Positions 27,391 to 38,461 are shown, counted from the first letter of the stretch. The stretch is DNA of 45,940 nt from Jeotgalibacillus salarius (GCF_004405125.1 NZ_SORX01000015.1:1-45940); one strand, 5' to 3'. Numbers and translations: made by a program. The notes: a model not told the origin generated them from the letters alone.

Positions 27391-29778
27391 TTATAAATTC
27401 CAAATCTCATCTGCGTATTGCTGGATGGTCCGGTCACTTGAAAAGAAGCCGGAGCGTGCAATGTTATGAATGCTTGAAGTCAGCCAGCGTTTTCTGTCCT
27501 GGTAAGCTTCAGATGTTTTTTCCTGTGCACGGACATATGCATCAAAGTCCTTGAGAAGGAAATACTGGTCATTTTCCATGAGCAATGAATCTGATATCAT
27601 TTCAAAATCATAAAAAGTGTCAGGGAAAAAGCCTGAAGTGAATTGATCAATGATTTTTTTAATTCTCGGATCTCCATGATAATAATCATAAGAATGATAA
27701 CCGCCATGTTTTTCGTATTTCATGATTTCCTGAGCTGACTGACCGAATATAAATATGTGTTCAGGACCAGTCAATTCTTCAATCTCCACATTTGCACCGT
27801 CTAATGTGCCAAGCGTCAAAGCACCGTTCATCATGAATTTCATATTCCCGGTACCGGATGCTTCTTTACTTGCAGTAGAGATTTGTTCACTGACATTTGT
27901 TGCCGGGATAATTTTTTCAGCAAGTGAAACTCTGTAATTTTCCAAAAAGACAACGGTTAAATGGTCTTTTGATACAGGATCATAATTAACAAGATTTGCG
28001 ACTGAGTGGATGAGTTTGATCACTTTTTTTGCATAATGGTAACCAGGTGCAGCTTTTGCACCGAATATAAATGTTTGCGGATAAGGCTTAAAAGAGCTGT
28101 CTTCTTTCATGCGGTTATACAGATGCATGACATGCATAATGTTTAAAAGCTGTCTCTTATATGCATGAAGTCTTTTAATCTGAACATCAAAAATAGAGTC
28201 AGGGTTAACTGAGATTCCGTTCTTTTCTTTAATAATGTCAGCAAGCACACGTTTTTTATCATGCTTAATCTGATCAATTTCATACTGGAAAGAAGCGTCA
28301 TCAGCGTGTTTGACAAGATCGTTCAGCTTGCTCGTATCTTTGATCCAGTCAGTCCCGATGACGTTATTGATCGCATTAGTCAGTTCAGGGTTTGCCTGCA
28401 GCAGCCATCTTCTGTGCGTAATCCCATTCGTTTTATTGTTAAAACGATTCGGATAAAACTCATGGAAGTTTTTCATCTCACGCATTTTTAGAATTTCGGT
28501 ATGGAGTCGTGCAACACCATTAATGCTGTGGCTGCCGACGATCGACAAGTGTGCCATCTTCACAAAGCCGTGGGCGATGACTGCCATTGATTCAATCCGG
28601 TCCCAGTCGCCCGGGTATGCCTCCCACAGCTCCTCACAAAATCTTCTGTTAATTTCTTCAATGATCAGATAGATTCTCGGGAATAGAGGTTTGAATAAAT
28701 CAATTGACCATTTTTCAAGCGCTTCAGACAAAATTGTATGATTCGTATAAGAAATCGTTTGGGTGACGATGCTCCAGGCTTCTTCCCAGCCCATTCCTTC
28801 ATCATCCATCAGGATGCGCATGAGCTCTGGAATCGCAAGGGCAGGATGAGTGTCGTTAATATGAATCGCCACATGCTCATGAAGCTCTGTCAGGTCTGCG
28901 TGGTCTTCTTTATAATCGCGTAAAATACTTGCTAGACTTGACCTTACTAAAAAGTATTGCTGCTTCAACCTGAGAATTTTTCCATCATCAGACATATCAT
29001 CAGGGTATAAAAATTCTGAGATCTGTTCTGTGTCACGTTTATATTGCATGAAATCTTTGTGAGGAGGAAAATGTTTTGCGGGTTCAGCTCCCCACAGACG
29101 AAGCGTATTCACTCTGTCAGTATCAAAACCGATCACGGGCATATCAAACGGGACGGCAAGAACAGTTTCTGTTTTTTCATGAGTGAAAACCATTTGACCG
29201 TTTTTCTCAGTCCAATTCACTTCACCCCAATAGGGAACCTCGACAGCCAGATCAGGTTTTCTGACTTCCCATACGTTACCGTTGCGCAGCCATTGTTCAG
29301 GAAGTTCTACCTGATAACCGTTCACGATTTTCTGTTCAAACAAACCGTGCTTGTAGCGAATGCCGTGACCATGCCCTGCCATCGATAGAGATGCCATTGA
29401 ATCCAGGAAACATGCAGCAAGACGTCCCAGTCCGCCATTGCCCAGACCGGCATCAGCTTCAGCTTCTTCAAGATCACTGAGGCTGATACCAAGATCGGAA
29501 AGACCATCATCCACAAGGTCTTTAACTCCAAGGTTTACTAAAGAGCTGACAAGCAGCCTGCCGAGAAGGAATTCAATTGATAAATAATAAACTTCCTTAT
29601 GGTCGCCTTTACGGGAGTCTTCATTTGAAGCAATCCAGTTTGTGCTTACATATTCCCGCACCATCATGCCAAGTGTCTGGTATTGGTGCTGCTTTGTAGA
29701 ATGCTCAAATGATAAACCGCTTGATTGCTCAAGTCTCTGTAAAAAGGCTGCTTTAAATGCTCTTTTATTTTGGAACAT
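27391..29778 (-). CDS. glgP: Glycogen phosphorylase
   Basis: GlgP is a 795-residue GT35 enzyme that releases glucose-1-phosphate from glycogen chain ends. The pyridoxal-phosphate site is clear: EASGTGNMKFMMNGALTLGT with the Lys of NMK. Other conserved blocks are GLGNGGLGRLAACF (about 111-124), HINDTHPALAIPELMR (about 311) and RLHAYKRQLLN. It is the last gene of the glgBCDAP operon, 3 nt after glgA. Confidence 0.96.
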   Translation of the reverse strand: MFQNKRAFKAAFLQRLEQSSGLSFEHSTKQHQYQTLGMMVREYVSTNWIASNEDSRKGDHKEVYYLSIEFLLGRLLVSSLVNLGVKDLVDDGLSDLGISLSDLEEAEADAGLGNGGLGRLAACFLDSMASLSMAGHGHGIRYKHGLFEQKIVNGYQVELPEQWLRNGNVWEVRKPDLAVEVPYWGEVNWTEKNGQMVFTHEKTETVLAVPFDMPVIGFDTDRVNTLRLWGAEPAKHFPPHKDFMQYKRDTEQISEFLYPDDMSDDGKILRLKQQYFLVRSSLASILRDYKEDHADLTELHEHVAIHINDTHPALAIPELMRILMDDEGMGWEEAWSIVTQTISYTNHTILSEALEKWSIDLFKPLFPRIYLIIEEINRRFCEELWEAYPGDWDRIESMAVIAHGFVKMAHLSIVGSHSINGVARLHTEILKMREMKNFHEFYPNRFNNKTNGITHRRWLLQANPELTNAINNVIGTDWIKDTSKLNDLVKHADDASFQYEIDQIKHDKKRVLADIIKEKNGISVNPDSIFDVQIKRLHAYKRQLLNIMHVMHLYNRMKEDSSFKPYPQTFIFGAKAAPGYHYAKKVIKLIHSVANLVNYDPVSKDHLTVVFLENYRVSLAEKIIPATNVSEQISTASKEASGTGNMKFMMNGALTLGTLDGANVEIEELTGPEHIFIFGQSAQEIMKYEKHGGYHSYDYYHGDPRIKKIIDQFTSGFFPDTFYDFEMISDSLLMENDQYFLLKDFDAYVRAQEKTSEAYQDRKRWLTSSIHNIARSGFFSSDRTIQQYADEIWNL

Positions 29779-29781
29779 GTG

Positions 29782-31221
29782 TTATTTCCTCCCTTGAAGC
29801 TTTTCATAAAGGCTGTAATACTCTGCAGCAGACCGTGCCCAGCTGTAATCTCCGGACATTGCATTTTGCTGAAGTTTTGGCCATACTTCTTTGTTATTGA
29901 AGTGCAATAAAGCGCGTTCCACTGTATTTTTCATATCATGTGCATTGTAATCACTGAATGTGAATCCATTTCCAGTAAGTTCAGTATCATGCCACGAATG
30001 GACAGTATCATTTAACCCGCCGGTTTCCCGTGCGATCGGGATCGTACCGTACTGAAGGGAAATGAGCTGGCTCAATCCACACGGTTCGAAGAGTGAGGGC
30101 ATCAGGAAAAAGTCTGCTCCGGCATAAATTCTATGTGCGAGTGCTTCGCTGAATCCGATATAGACACCGGTTTTTTCAGGATATGCACTCGCCAGATAGT
30201 TGAAATAACTTTCAAATTCTGGATCGCCGCTGCCAAGAATGATTAACTGCATGTTTTGTTCATTTAATAATTCATGCATCACCCGTTTAACAAGAGATAA
30301 TCCTTTCTGCTCAGTCAGTCTTGTCACCATTGCTACGATGGGAACGTGCTCTGAAACAGGCAGATTAAATTCTTTCTGCAACGCCGCTTTATTAACTTTC
30401 TTATTTTTAATAGTTTTCAACGTATACTTTTTTTCAATATAAGGATCTGTTCCGGGATGGTAAGATTCCGTATCGATTCCATTCAGAATCCCGCTCAGCT
30501 TAAATGACTGATCTCGCAGAAGTCCATCCAGTTTTTCACCAAAGAATGGCGTCTGGATTTCGTCTTTATAGGTCGGACTGACAGTAGTCAGAGCGTTGGC
30601 ACTTAAGAGAGCACCCTTCATAAAGCTGGCTGCACCATGAAATTCGAGTTCTCCTGACGTGAAATACTGATGATCCAGATTCAGCAGATCACCAACAACA
30701 CTTTCAGGGAACAGTCCCTGGAACTGCAGGTTGTGGATCGTAAATACAGTCTTAATGTTCTTATAAAATGGGTAAGTCCGGTATTGCCGGTCGAGTAGGA
30801 AAGGGACCATTCCTGTATGCCAGTCATGCGCATGAATGACGTCAGGTTTAAACGGAATTAGTGGAAGTGCATCGAGCACTGCTCTGCTGAAAAAGGCAAA
30901 ACGCTCTCCGTCATCAAAATCACCGTAAAGTGCATCTCTCTTAAAATAATATTCGTTATCCAGCAGGTAATAGGTGATACCATTATGTTTTATCGTTTCA
31001 ATCCCACAGTATTGACGCCTCCAGCCTACATTCACGTAAAAAGTTTTAATTTTTTTCGCTTTAGAAAGCAGGTCTTCTGAGATCGAAGAATATTTCGGAA
31101 GCATCACCCGGACATCCGCTCCCAATTTGAGCAACTCTTTAGGAAGAGCCCCGGCGACATCGCCGAGGCCTCCTGATTTTGCAAATGGTGCGCATTCAGA
31201 TACCGCAAACAATACTTTCAT
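29782..31221 (-). CDS. glgA: Glycogen synthase (ADP-glucose-dependent)
   Basis: GlgA is a 479-residue GT5 glucosyltransferase that extends alpha-1,4 glucan from ADP-glucose. It has the N-terminal KSGGLGDV ADP-glucose motif (Lys15), HAHDWHTGMVPF (about 129-140) and the C-terminal EPCGLSQLISLQYGTIP region with the catalytic Glu. Its start codon overlaps the glgD stop by 1 nt; glgP follows. Confidence 0.97.
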   Translation of the reverse strand: MKVLFAVSECAPFAKSGGLGDVAGALPKELLKLGADVRVMLPKYSSISEDLLSKAKKIKTFYVNVGWRRQYCGIETIKHNGITYYLLDNEYYFKRDALYGDFDDGERFAFFSRAVLDALPLIPFKPDVIHAHDWHTGMVPFLLDRQYRTYPFYKNIKTVFTIHNLQFQGLFPESVVGDLLNLDHQYFTSGELEFHGAASFMKGALLSANALTTVSPTYKDEIQTPFFGEKLDGLLRDQSFKLSGILNGIDTESYHPGTDPYIEKKYTLKTIKNKKVNKAALQKEFNLPVSEHVPIVAMVTRLTEQKGLSLVKRVMHELLNEQNMQLIILGSGDPEFESYFNYLASAYPEKTGVYIGFSEALAHRIYAGADFFLMPSLFEPCGLSQLISLQYGTIPIARETGGLNDTVHSWHDTELTGNGFTFSDYNAHDMKNTVERALLHFNNKEVWPKLQQNAMSGDYSWARSAAEYYSLYEKLQGRK

Positions 31222-32246
31222 TATTGCACCACCGCCGATTCACGCACGCTGCCTTTACGCAATACAAGCGGCTGTTCAGCTGTTCCTTTTAATGATGTGC
31301 CATCAAGCACTTTCACATCTTTGTCCAGAATCACATATTCAAGAGAACAGTTAGCACCTATTTGAGATTTCTGCATCACAACGCAATTTTTCACGCTTGA
31401 TCCTTCTCCAATCTTTACTGCCCTTGAAACAATACTGCTTTCTACATTTCCACGAATGTCAGCACCGTTGGCAACCATGGAATGACGGACCTGGGCGGTT
31501 GAACTGTATTTCGTAGGCGGCTCATCTTTTACTTTTGTGTAGATTGGACAATCTTTCCTAAATAGCTGACTCCATACTTCATGACGTAAAAGATCCATCG
31601 AATATTTAAAATAAGTCGGAATTGAATCGATAACCGCCGTATAATCTTTGTGCTCGTAAGCCCCGATCTTATAGTTGTGAAGCGGCTGTTTCGTTACGTC
31701 TGAAACACTGATGAACTGTGAACGTTTACGTCCTTCAATCAGTTCGATCAAGAGCGCTTTACTGATCACGTAAATATCAAGGGACTTGCCATTGTGCTGA
31801 ACTTCAGTAATATCGTGGTCGTGAATTAAATGTTCAGCTAATGCCTCTTCAAAGTCGATGTTTGCGATTACATTACTGCTTGCAATGACCACATAATCCT
31901 GGTGACTGCGCTTGAAGAATTCAATATGCTGTTCAAGTCTTGAGAAAGACCCGATACTTGTCGTTTCATTCGGCTCAAAATAAGGAGGGAAGAAGAAAAG
32001 ACCGTCTCTTTTTCTGTCCAGGTCCCAGTTCTTACCTGATCCGATGTGATCCATTAATGAGCGGTACTGGTGCTTTGGAAAGATCGCAATACTGTCAACA
32101 CCGGAATTCACCATGTTAGATAATACAAAATCAATAAACCGGTAGCGGCCCGCGAAAGGAATAGAGGCAACAGAACGGTTAAGTGTTAAATCCTGAAGTC
32201 CGCCCTTCACAGTAGCTGCATCAATAACTCCTAGTAAACGACTCAT
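31221..32246 (-). CDS. glgD: GlgD, GlgC-like subunit of ADP-glucose pyrophosphorylase
   Basis: This 341-residue nucleotidyltransferase-like protein is homologous to GlgC but lacks the clear N-terminal AGGxGSRL pyrophosphorylase loop; here the region reads [20 protein letters not shown] left-handed beta-helix C terminus follows. In Bacillales GlgD is a mainly regulatory partner that raises GlgC activity in a GlgC-GlgD enzyme. It overlaps glgC by 4 nt and glgA by 1 nt. Confidence 0.93.
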   Translation of the reverse strand: MSRLLGVIDAATVKGGLQDLTLNRSVASIPFAGRYRFIDFVLSNMVNSGVDSIAIFPKHQYRSLMDHIGSGKNWDLDRKRDGLFFFPPYFEPNETTSIGSFSRLEQHIEFFKRSHQDYVVIASSNVIANIDFEEALAEHLIHDHDITEVQHNGKSLDIYVISKALLIELIEGRKRSQFISVSDVTKQPLHNYKIGAYEHKDYTAVIDSIPTYFKYSMDLLRHEVWSQLFRKDCPIYTKVKDEPPTKYSSTAQVRHSMVANGADIRGNVESSIVSRAVKIGEGSSVKNCVVMQKSQIGANCSLEYVILDKDVKVLDGTSLKGTAEQPLVLRKGSVRESAVVQ

Positions 32247-33400
32247 GCTGTCACATCCTTTTTCAATTTCTCAACCATCTCCTGCGTGACAAGGATGATT
32301 TCGTCATCCCCATCAGCCGGTGAAATGGTTACACCATCCGGCACAGAAATATCGCCCGGAACAATCGCACGCTTAATGGTGGCATTTTTACCAATATTCG
32401 CTTCAGGCATGATGACCGATTCATCAACCTGCGCATTTTCACCGATCGACACTCCCTGGAAGATGACTGAATTAAATACTTTTCCTTCAATCACGCAACC
32501 TTCATTAATTAAAGAGTCCTTCACTTCGGATGAAGCGCCCAGGTACTGTGGAGGCTGGTTTGGGTTTCTTGAATAGATTCTCCAGGAGTGATCAAACAAA
32601 TTCAGTCCTGGATTCTCTTTCAACAGGTCCATATTTGCTTCCCACAAACTTTTAACAGTACCAACATCTTTCCAATATCCTTCAAATGGATAAGCCATTA
32701 AACGCTTACCTTCATTTAGAAATAAAGGAATAATGTCTTTACCGAAATCGTGTGATGAGTTTTCATTCAGATTGTCCTGATCAAGGTGTTTTTTGAGAGA
32801 TTTCCAGTTGAAAATATAAATCCCCATTGATGCAAGGTTGTTTTTAGGGTCAGCTGGCTTTTCATCAAACTCTAAAATCTCAAGGTCTTCATTTGTATTC
32901 ATAATGCCAAAACGGCTTGCCTCGTCCCATGGCACTTCAATCACTGAAATGGTTGCTTCTGCTTCATTTTGAATATGATAATCAAGCATTTCAGAGTAAT
33001 CCATTTTATAAATATGATCACCTGATAATACGAGAACATATTCCGGGTCATACTGCTCGATATAGTTAAGGTTCTGATAGATTGCGTTAGCTGTACCACT
33101 GTACCACTTTACGCCAGTTGCTTCAGTGTAAGGAGGAAGCACAGTTACGCCACCATTGCGGCGGTCAAGATCCCATGCACTGCCGATGCCAATATAAGAA
33201 TTCAGTACAAGCGGCTGGTATTGTGTCAAAACGCCTACTGTATGAATACCAGAGTTAGTGCAATTGCTGAGCGTAAAATCGATAATGCGGTACTTGCCGC
33301 CGAAAGGTACTGCCGGCTTGGCAATCTTCGTCGTCAGGGAGTGAAGGCGGCTGCCTTGTCCTCCTGCCAGTAACATCGCTACACATTTTTTCTTTACCAT
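32243..33400 (-). CDS. glgC: Glucose-1-phosphate adenylyltransferase (GlgC)
   Basis: GlgC makes ADP-glucose from glucose-1-phosphate and ATP, the first committed step of glycogen synthesis. The protein shows [16 protein letters not shown] near the start, [15 protein letters not shown], and [12 protein letters not shown], then hexapeptide repeats at the C terminus. ATG 33400 (MVKKKC) was chosen over a longer frame to 33451 because AGGAG lies 9 nt before it and the shorter form (385 aa) matches the family; the longer form would also run into the end of glgB. Confidence 0.95.
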   Translation of the reverse strand: MVKKKCVAMLLAGGQGSRLHSLTTKIAKPAVPFGGKYRIIDFTLSNCTNSGIHTVGVLTQYQPLVLNSYIGIGSAWDLDRRNGGVTVLPPYTEATGVKWYSGTANAIYQNLNYIEQYDPEYVLVLSGDHIYKMDYSEMLDYHIQNEAEATISVIEVPWDEASRFGIMNTNEDLEILEFDEKPADPKNNLASMGIYIFNWKSLKKHLDQDNLNENSSHDFGKDIIPLFLNEGKRLMAYPFEGYWKDVGTVKSLWEANMDLLKENPGLNLFDHSWRIYSRNPNQPPQYLGASSEVKDSLINEGCVIEGKVFNSVIFQGVSIGENAQVDESVIMPEANIGKNATIKRAIVPGDISVPDGVTISPADGDDEIILVTQEMVEKLKKDVTA

Positions 33401-33416
33401 ACTGTCACGCTCCTCG

Positions 33417-35282
33417 TTATTTTTTTGCTGGCTTCCAAATAGTGACACCAAGCGGTGGAATCTTCATTGTGAGAGACTGCTCTCTTTTGTGAAGGGGCTG
33501 ATTTTCTGTGTCAGCTGTCTGATTTACGTGATCCGTTCCGCCAAATTGATGCTGATCACTTGAGAATACTTCCTCCCATTTTCCTTCAAAAGGTGCTCCA
33601 ATCCGGAATTGATCATAACTGACATTTGTGAAGTTACAGATGACCATAAGTGTGTCACTTTTTCTTTTGCCTTTCCTGACAAATGAGTAAATACTTTGCT
33701 CAGCATTATCTGCATCAATCCACTCAAAACCCTGAGGATCATGATCAAACTCATGCAGCGCTTTTTGAGACTGATAAAAACTCATCAATTCTTTTGTAAA
33801 TAAGTCTGATTGGTTATGTGAATCATATTCTTTTAAGAACCAGTCGAGACCCTGTACGTACTTCCACTCATCAAACTGAGCGAATTCTGCCCCCATAAAT
33901 AGTAACTTTTTGCCGGGATGTGCGATCAGAAAGCTTAACAGTAAACGCCACTGAGCGAATTTCTCCCAGTATTCACCCGGCATTTTATGAAGTAGAGATC
34001 TCTTTCCATGTACAACTTCGTCATGTGAAAGTGGCAGGATATAATTCTCAGAAAAAGCATAGACAAGTGAGAACGTCAGTCTGTGATGATGATGTTTACG
34101 TTCAAATGGTGGGTAGGCCATATAATCCAGCAGATCATTCATCCAGCCCATATTCCATTTATAATTGAAGCCCAGTCCGCCTTCATGTACCGGCTTTGTC
34201 ACGCCCGGCCAGTCAGTGGAATCCTCAGCCATCATCAGGAAACGAGGGTTTTCATTAAAAACTGCTTTATTTAATTCCTGAAGAAATTCAGTTGCATATG
34301 GGTTGGCCGTTTCCGGTTCACTGTTAGCCCAATAAATAATATTTGCAACCGCATCGACTCTCAGTCCATCAATTCTGAAAAAGTTCATCCAGTAGAGTGC
34401 ATTAGAAATCAGAAAGCTTTTCACTTCACCTTTTGCAAGATTAAAGTTAGCAGTACCCCATTCCAGGTTTTCACGATCATTAAAAGTGTCATATTCATAA
34501 AGCGGCTGACCATCAAACATATATAAACCATGTGAATCTTTACAAAAATGTCCAGGTACCCAGTCAAGAAGAACGCCTATATCCTCCTGATGACAGCGAT
34601 CGATAAAATACATAAGGTCATGCGGTGTGCCGAAACGGCTGGTGGGTGAGAAGTAGCCGGTACCCTGATATCCCCATGATGCGTCCAGTGGATGCTCTGT
34701 AAGAGGAAGCAGCTCGATGTGAGTAAAACCACAGTCTTTTACATATGGAATTAATTCATCGGCGTATTCTCTGTATGTAAAATAAGAGCCATCCTCTTTC
34801 TGCTTCCAAGAGTTTAAGTGAAGTTCATAGATTGCAAGAGGTCTTTCATAAATCGGTCTTCTTTTTCTTACACGCTGACGATAAAGCTGATCTCCCCATT
34901 TATAACCGGAAAGGTCATATACGACTGAAGCTGTTTCAGGTCTCAGCTCAGAGTGGAAAGCGTAGGGGTCTGACTTCATAATCAGTTCACCTGAAGCGGT
35001 CGTAATAGCATATTTGTAAAGTTCTCCTTCTAAATTCTGATCAATCATACAAGTCCAAATGCCCTCATTGTTAAGGCGGGTCATTTCAAACGTGCCGGGC
35101 TGCCAATTGTTAAAGCTGCCGGTCACTGAGACAGATTGAGCATGAGGCGCCCATAAAGTGAACTGCGTGCCGATCACCTTTTTTTTCTGTTTTACAAGAT
35201 GAGCGCCGAAAATAGAATGAGCATTATATAGTGTACCCTCATGAAAGAGGTGTACGTCAAAATCACTAATTGTTTGATTCAT
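33417..35282 (-). CDS. glgB: 1,4-alpha-glucan branching enzyme (GlgB)
   Basis: This 621-residue GH13 enzyme introduces alpha-1,6 branches into glycogen. An N-terminal CBM48-type beta domain (about 30-110, [19 protein letters not shown]) precedes the catalytic barrel. The barrel contains DWVPGHF, the nucleophile Asp in [10 protein letters not shown], the acid/base Glu in MMAEDSTDW and [11 protein letters not shown]. The start was set at ATG 35282, with AAAGGA 8 nt upstream, rather than ATG 35291. It is the first gene of glgBCDAP. Confidence 0.96.
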   Translation of the reverse strand: MNQTISDFDVHLFHEGTLYNAHSIFGAHLVKQKKKVIGTQFTLWAPHAQSVSVTGSFNNWQPGTFEMTRLNNEGIWTCMIDQNLEGELYKYAITTASGELIMKSDPYAFHSELRPETASVVYDLSGYKWGDQLYRQRVRKRRPIYERPLAIYELHLNSWKQKEDGSYFTYREYADELIPYVKDCGFTHIELLPLTEHPLDASWGYQGTGYFSPTSRFGTPHDLMYFIDRCHQEDIGVLLDWVPGHFCKDSHGLYMFDGQPLYEYDTFNDRENLEWGTANFNLAKGEVKSFLISNALYWMNFFRIDGLRVDAVANIIYWANSEPETANPYATEFLQELNKAVFNENPRFLMMAEDSTDWPGVTKPVHEGGLGFNYKWNMGWMNDLLDYMAYPPFERKHHHHRLTFSLVYAFSENYILPLSHDEVVHGKRSLLHKMPGEYWEKFAQWRLLLSFLIAHPGKKLLFMGAEFAQFDEWKYVQGLDWFLKEYDSHNQSDLFTKELMSFYQSQKALHEFDHDPQGFEWIDADNAEQSIYSFVRKGKRKSDTLMVICNFTNVSYDQFRIGAPFEGKWEEVFSSDQHQFGGTDHVNQTADTENQPLHKREQSLTMKIPPLGVTIWKPAKK

Positions 35283-35308
35283 GTGCGCCATCCTTTCTAT
35301 ATCATTCG

Positions 35309-35336
35309 TCTATACAACTTCAACATTAACACACAA
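35309..35336 (-). promoter_or_regulatory. Candidate promoter of the glg operon
   Basis: On the minus strand TTGTGT (35336-35331) and TATAGA (35314-35309) are 16 nt apart, about 27 nt before the glgB start. In B. subtilis glg is transcribed by sigma-E during sporulation; no convincing sigma-E pair was found here, so this sigma-A-like match is tentative. Confidence 0.35.
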
Positions 35337-35622
35337 AAGTCCTTGTTAATTTTAAATATTCGATAAAAGTTTTGAAAATTCTGAAGGAACTGCTTGTAAT
35401 GATCGATGCTGCAAATGATCTGAAAACGATTATTTCTGACCGTACAGCATTTTTCCCTTATTCGAATTGGTTGAAACTAGATGATGGATAGAATATAAAG
35501 TTAAATTTTAACTTTTAAAATCTATGGATATTTTGAAGGGGAGAATAGGAGATATATTGAAAGCAGATGATCATGTTAATCAGGAAAAAAGATAACAAGA
35601 AGTTTGCCGCTTTATGTGAAAA
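35337..35622. other. Intergenic region between putP and glgB
   Basis: A/T-rich stretch with no supportable gene. The only reading frame with a ribosome-binding-like AGGAG (near 35546) is 12 codons from TTG 35554 and is not called. Confidence 0.4.
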
Positions 35623-35654
35623 TAAAAAAGCGACTGGTCAATTGACCAGCCGCT
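35623..35654 (-). terminator. Terminator of putP
   Basis: AGCGACTGGTCA / TGACCAGCCGCT forms a near-perfect stem (one mismatch) followed on the minus strand by TTTTTT. Confidence 0.88.
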
Positions 35655-35664
35655 AATTGTAATC

Positions 35665-37164
35665 TTATTTGTTTGATTCTACATCATGTACTTTTTCGAA
35701 TGCATCGTAACCGTCACGTACAGATTGACGTGAGTTAGATGAAATTAAGCTGACAACGATGATTGCAATTGTACTCAGGATAAATCCTGGAATCATCTCA
35801 TACAGCCATCCGCTCAGGTCGAATACATATACCCAAAGGATAACTGTGAACGCGCCAACAAGCATACCTGCAAGTGCGCCCCAGCGAGTCATACGCTTCC
35901 AGTATAGTGAAAGCAGGATAGCTGGTCCAAATGCTGAACCGAATCCAGCCCATGCATTACTAACAATATCAAGAATCGTGCTGTCTGAATCAAGTGACAG
36001 GAAGATTGCAACGAGTGCTACTAGAAGAACTGAAATACGTCCAACAAGAACCAGTTCTTTATCAGAAGCACCGCGCTTCAGGAATGTATTGTAGAAATCT
36101 TCTGTCAGTGCGCTTGAAGTAACAAGCAGCTGAGAAGATACCGTACTCATAATCGCAGCAAGGATGGCTGCAAGTAAGAAACCTGAAATTAATGGGTGGA
36201 ACAGAACCTGAGAGAAGAATACAAAGATTGTTTCAGGATTTGCAAGCTCTCCGCCAGTATTTTCAATGTAAGCAATACCAGTCAAACCTGTAAATAATGC
36301 TCCGATGATTGCAACAATCATCCATGTCATACCAATACGTCGAGCGCTCTTAAGTGATTTAACATCACGGATAGCCATGAATCGTACAATAATATGAGGC
36401 TGACCAAAGTAACCAAGACCCCATGCCATCAATCCGATAAAGCCTAAGAAAGTAGTTCCTTCAAAGAATGACGTTAATTGTGGATCAATTCCTTCTAATG
36501 TGTCAAAGGTAGGTCCAATTCCGCCAAGCTCCATAAATGCAACAATTGGTACAAGTATAAGTGCTACAAACATGATGACACCCTGCACAAAGTCAGTAAT
36601 ACTAACAGCAAGGAAACCACCGAATAAAGTATAGGCAAGTACTACACCTGCTGTAACGAATAAACCAAGTGTATAATCCATGCCAAATGCGCTTTCGAAT
36701 AATACTCCACCAGATACCATACCTGAAGATGTGTAAACAGTGAAGAAAATAATGATAACAACTGCCGAAACAATACGCAGAATCTTTGTATTGTCTACAA
36801 AACGATTCTCAAAGTAGTCAGGAATTGTAATTGAATCGTTTGCCACTTCCGTATACGTTCTTAAACGGGGAGCCACAAAAAGATAATTTAAATATGCTCC
36901 AATTGATAAACCAACCGCAATCCACATGCCCGAGAGTCCGGATACATAGATCGAGCCTGGTAGACCAAGAAGCATCCAGCCACTCATGTCAGATGCGCCG
37001 GCTGAAAGTGCTGTTACGCTAGGTCCAAGCGTTCTGCCGCCAAGCATGTACTCTGATAAATTACCGGTCGATTTTCTATAAGCATAATAGCCAATCGCCA
37101 GCATACCGATGAAATATAATGCGAGAGATATATAAACTTCAATGCCAATCTCTACAGCTTCCAT
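35665..37164 (-). CDS. putP: Sodium:proline symporter (PutP/OpuE type)
   Basis: This 499-residue sodium:solute symporter (SSS) family protein has about 13 hydrophobic helices across its length. The N-terminal SEYMLGGRTLGPSVTALSAGASDMSGWMLLGLPG region and GLGYFGQPHI (about 250) are typical of PutP/OpuE proline transporters. Uptake may feed catabolism or osmoprotection; the context does not decide. ATG 37164 was chosen over TTG 37167 because AGGAGG lies 7 nt before it. It is monocistronic. Confidence 0.92.
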   Translation of the reverse strand: MEAVEIGIEVYISLALYFIGMLAIGYYAYRKSTGNLSEYMLGGRTLGPSVTALSAGASDMSGWMLLGLPGSIYVSGLSGMWIAVGLSIGAYLNYLFVAPRLRTYTEVANDSITIPDYFENRFVDNTKILRIVSAVVIIIFFTVYTSSGMVSGGVLFESAFGMDYTLGLFVTAGVVLAYTLFGGFLAVSITDFVQGVIMFVALILVPIVAFMELGGIGPTFDTLEGIDPQLTSFFEGTTFLGFIGLMAWGLGYFGQPHIIVRFMAIRDVKSLKSARRIGMTWMIVAIIGALFTGLTGIAYIENTGGELANPETIFVFFSQVLFHPLISGFLLAAILAAIMSTVSSQLLVTSSALTEDFYNTFLKRGASDKELVLVGRISVLLVALVAIFLSLDSDSTILDIVSNAWAGFGSAFGPAILLSLYWKRMTRWGALAGMLVGAFTVILWVYVFDLSGWLYEMIPGFILSTIAIIVVSLISSNSRQSVRDGYDAFEKVHDVESNK

Positions 37165-37560
37165 CAAATCTCCTCCTTGTAAAATGAATTTTTTGTGTCA
37201 AATGTTTCATGACGCTTACAGTTGAATAACCTAACAAATAAATACTTTCTGTTCAAGCGATATAAACTGCATCATATCAGCTTAAACAGCTTTCACCCTT
37301 TTCAGCGCAAGGGATAGAGGGTGATTTTAAAAAGGTAAAAATAAAATAATTCTGAAAATTATAACTTACTTTATTGTAATATTAGTAATGAAATATTAGC
37401 AAGTAAAATCATTCAGAACGTTGATGTATAAATAATCAGGAATGGAATAAACATCCTTTTGTGCTTTGAAATTGACAAGTATGTGAAGTGGTACACAAAT
37501 AGATGACCTTTAATTCAATTTTTTGTACAATAGAAATATGATTAAGGAAAGGGTGAGAGG
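37165..37560. other. Divergent intergenic region putP / yueI
   Basis: No gene is seen in this gap. It holds TCACCCT (37293-37299) / AGGGTGA (37318-37324), a 7-bp dyad with an 18-nt loop. TACAAT at 37526-37531, preceded by TG, is the likely -10 for yueI with a poor -35. The remainder is A/T-rich. A cre-like half-site on the minus strand near 37207-37220 was not strong enough to call. Confidence 0.4.
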
Positions 37561-37986
37561 ATGGCACGGGGTAAGAGTGTGGATGATTACGTTCAGGAAG
37601 GAATATACGGTGCCAGAGAAACATTGCCGGATGAAAGAAGAATGTATTTAACATCAATAAGAGAGCGTATAGAATTCGTTCTTCTTCAAAACCAGGTGCG
37701 TGAATCTGCTGTTTATCCGGAAATCGAACAGGCTTTAAAAGAGCATCAGGAACTGAAAATGTTTTTAAATGGAAACATGAATTATCGGTTTCTGTCTAAA
37801 TACATTCAGCTTGCTGACCAAAAAAAAGTACCATACCAGGTTATAACAAACAAAGAGCATAACTCTGAATATGGACTTGTTCTTGCTCATAATGAAGCGG
37901 TTGATAAGAATGAAATTACGCTGCCAAAGAGACATGCGGATAACGGAGCAGCCCCGTCTTTCTGGGATCGGCTATTCCGCTCTTAA
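37561..37986 (+). CDS. yueI: YueI family protein (DUF1694)
   Basis: This 141-residue soluble protein matches the YueI/DUF1694 family. It has the N-terminal DDYVQEGIYGARETLPDERR, RERIEFVLLQNQV, and the central YPEIEQALKEHQELKMFLNG segments. Function is unknown. GGGTGAGAGG directly before ATG 37561 acts as ribosome binding site. It is a single-gene unit closed by the terminator at 38063-38105. Confidence 0.82.
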   Translation: MARGKSVDDYVQEGIYGARETLPDERRMYLTSIRERIEFVLLQNQVRESAVYPEIEQALKEHQELKMFLNGNMNYRFLSKYIQLADQKKVPYQVITNKEHNSEYGLVLAHNEAVDKNEITLPKRHADNGAAPSFWDRLFRS

Positions 37987-38062
37987 CAAGTTTCTTCTAT
38001 TTAAATAAGGGTATGATGAACAACTTATGAAAATATTGAATAATCGGTTTGTCATAAAATCT

Positions 38063-38105
38063 AGGCAGGGTCTTCAGGTAAAGTTGCCTGAACTCCTGCC
38101 TTTTT
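38063..38105 (+). terminator. Terminator after yueI
   Basis: A two-part stem AGGCAGG...TTCAGG / CCTGAA...CCTGCCT with a T-run after it. The -35 of the gatC promoter (TTGCCT, 38084-38089) lies within the hairpin. Confidence 0.88.
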
Positions 38106-38113
38106 GGTATGAT
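38084..38113 (+). promoter_or_regulatory. Candidate promoter of gatCAB
   Basis: TTGCCT (38084-38089) and TATGAT (38108-38113) are 18 nt apart. The -35 overlaps the yueI terminator stem. The start would be about 35 nt before the gatC ATG. Confidence 0.55.
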
Positions 38114-38157
38114 AAACAGTATTGTGAGTGTTCGAACATACACGGAGGTGAGTCACA

Positions 38158-38448
38158 ATGACGAAAATTACAAAAGATGAAGTGAAGCACGTTGCTCATT
38201 TAGCAAGGTTGAACATTGATGAACAGGAAGCTGAAAAGTTTGCTGAGCAGCTTGGCTCAATTATTACATTTGCTGAGCAGTTAAATGAACTTGATACAGA
38301 AAACGTTGAACCGACAACGCATGTTCTTAATATGAAGAACATTCTTCGAGAAGATAAGCCGGTAGACGGGCTGCCACGCGAGCAAGTACTAAAAAATGCA
38401 CCAGACCACCAGGATGGACAGGTGAAGGTGCCAACGATTTTGGAATAG
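38158..38448 (+). CDS. gatC: Asp-tRNA(Asn)/Glu-tRNA(Gln) amidotransferase subunit C
   Basis: GatC is the 96-residue belt subunit that stabilises GatA-GatB. The sequence carries the family pattern [12 protein letters not shown](D)E at the start and [11 protein letters not shown]...LREDKP in the middle. GGAGGTGA lies just before ATG 38158. It is the first gene of gatCAB, the pathway that makes Gln-tRNA(Gln) (and Asn-tRNA) by transamidation in most Gram-positives. Confidence 0.96.
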   Translation: MTKITKDEVKHVAHLARLNIDEQEAEKFAEQLGSIITFAEQLNELDTENVEPTTHVLNMKNILREDKPVDGLPREQVLKNAPDHQDGQVKVPTILE

Positions 38449-38461
38449 GAGGGCAAAAAAG

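Noticed and set aside
37207-37220. cre-like site (CcpA) upstream of putP on the minus strand
   Set aside because: TGTAAGCG matches one half of the consensus but the other half (TCATGA) does not, so it is too weak to call.
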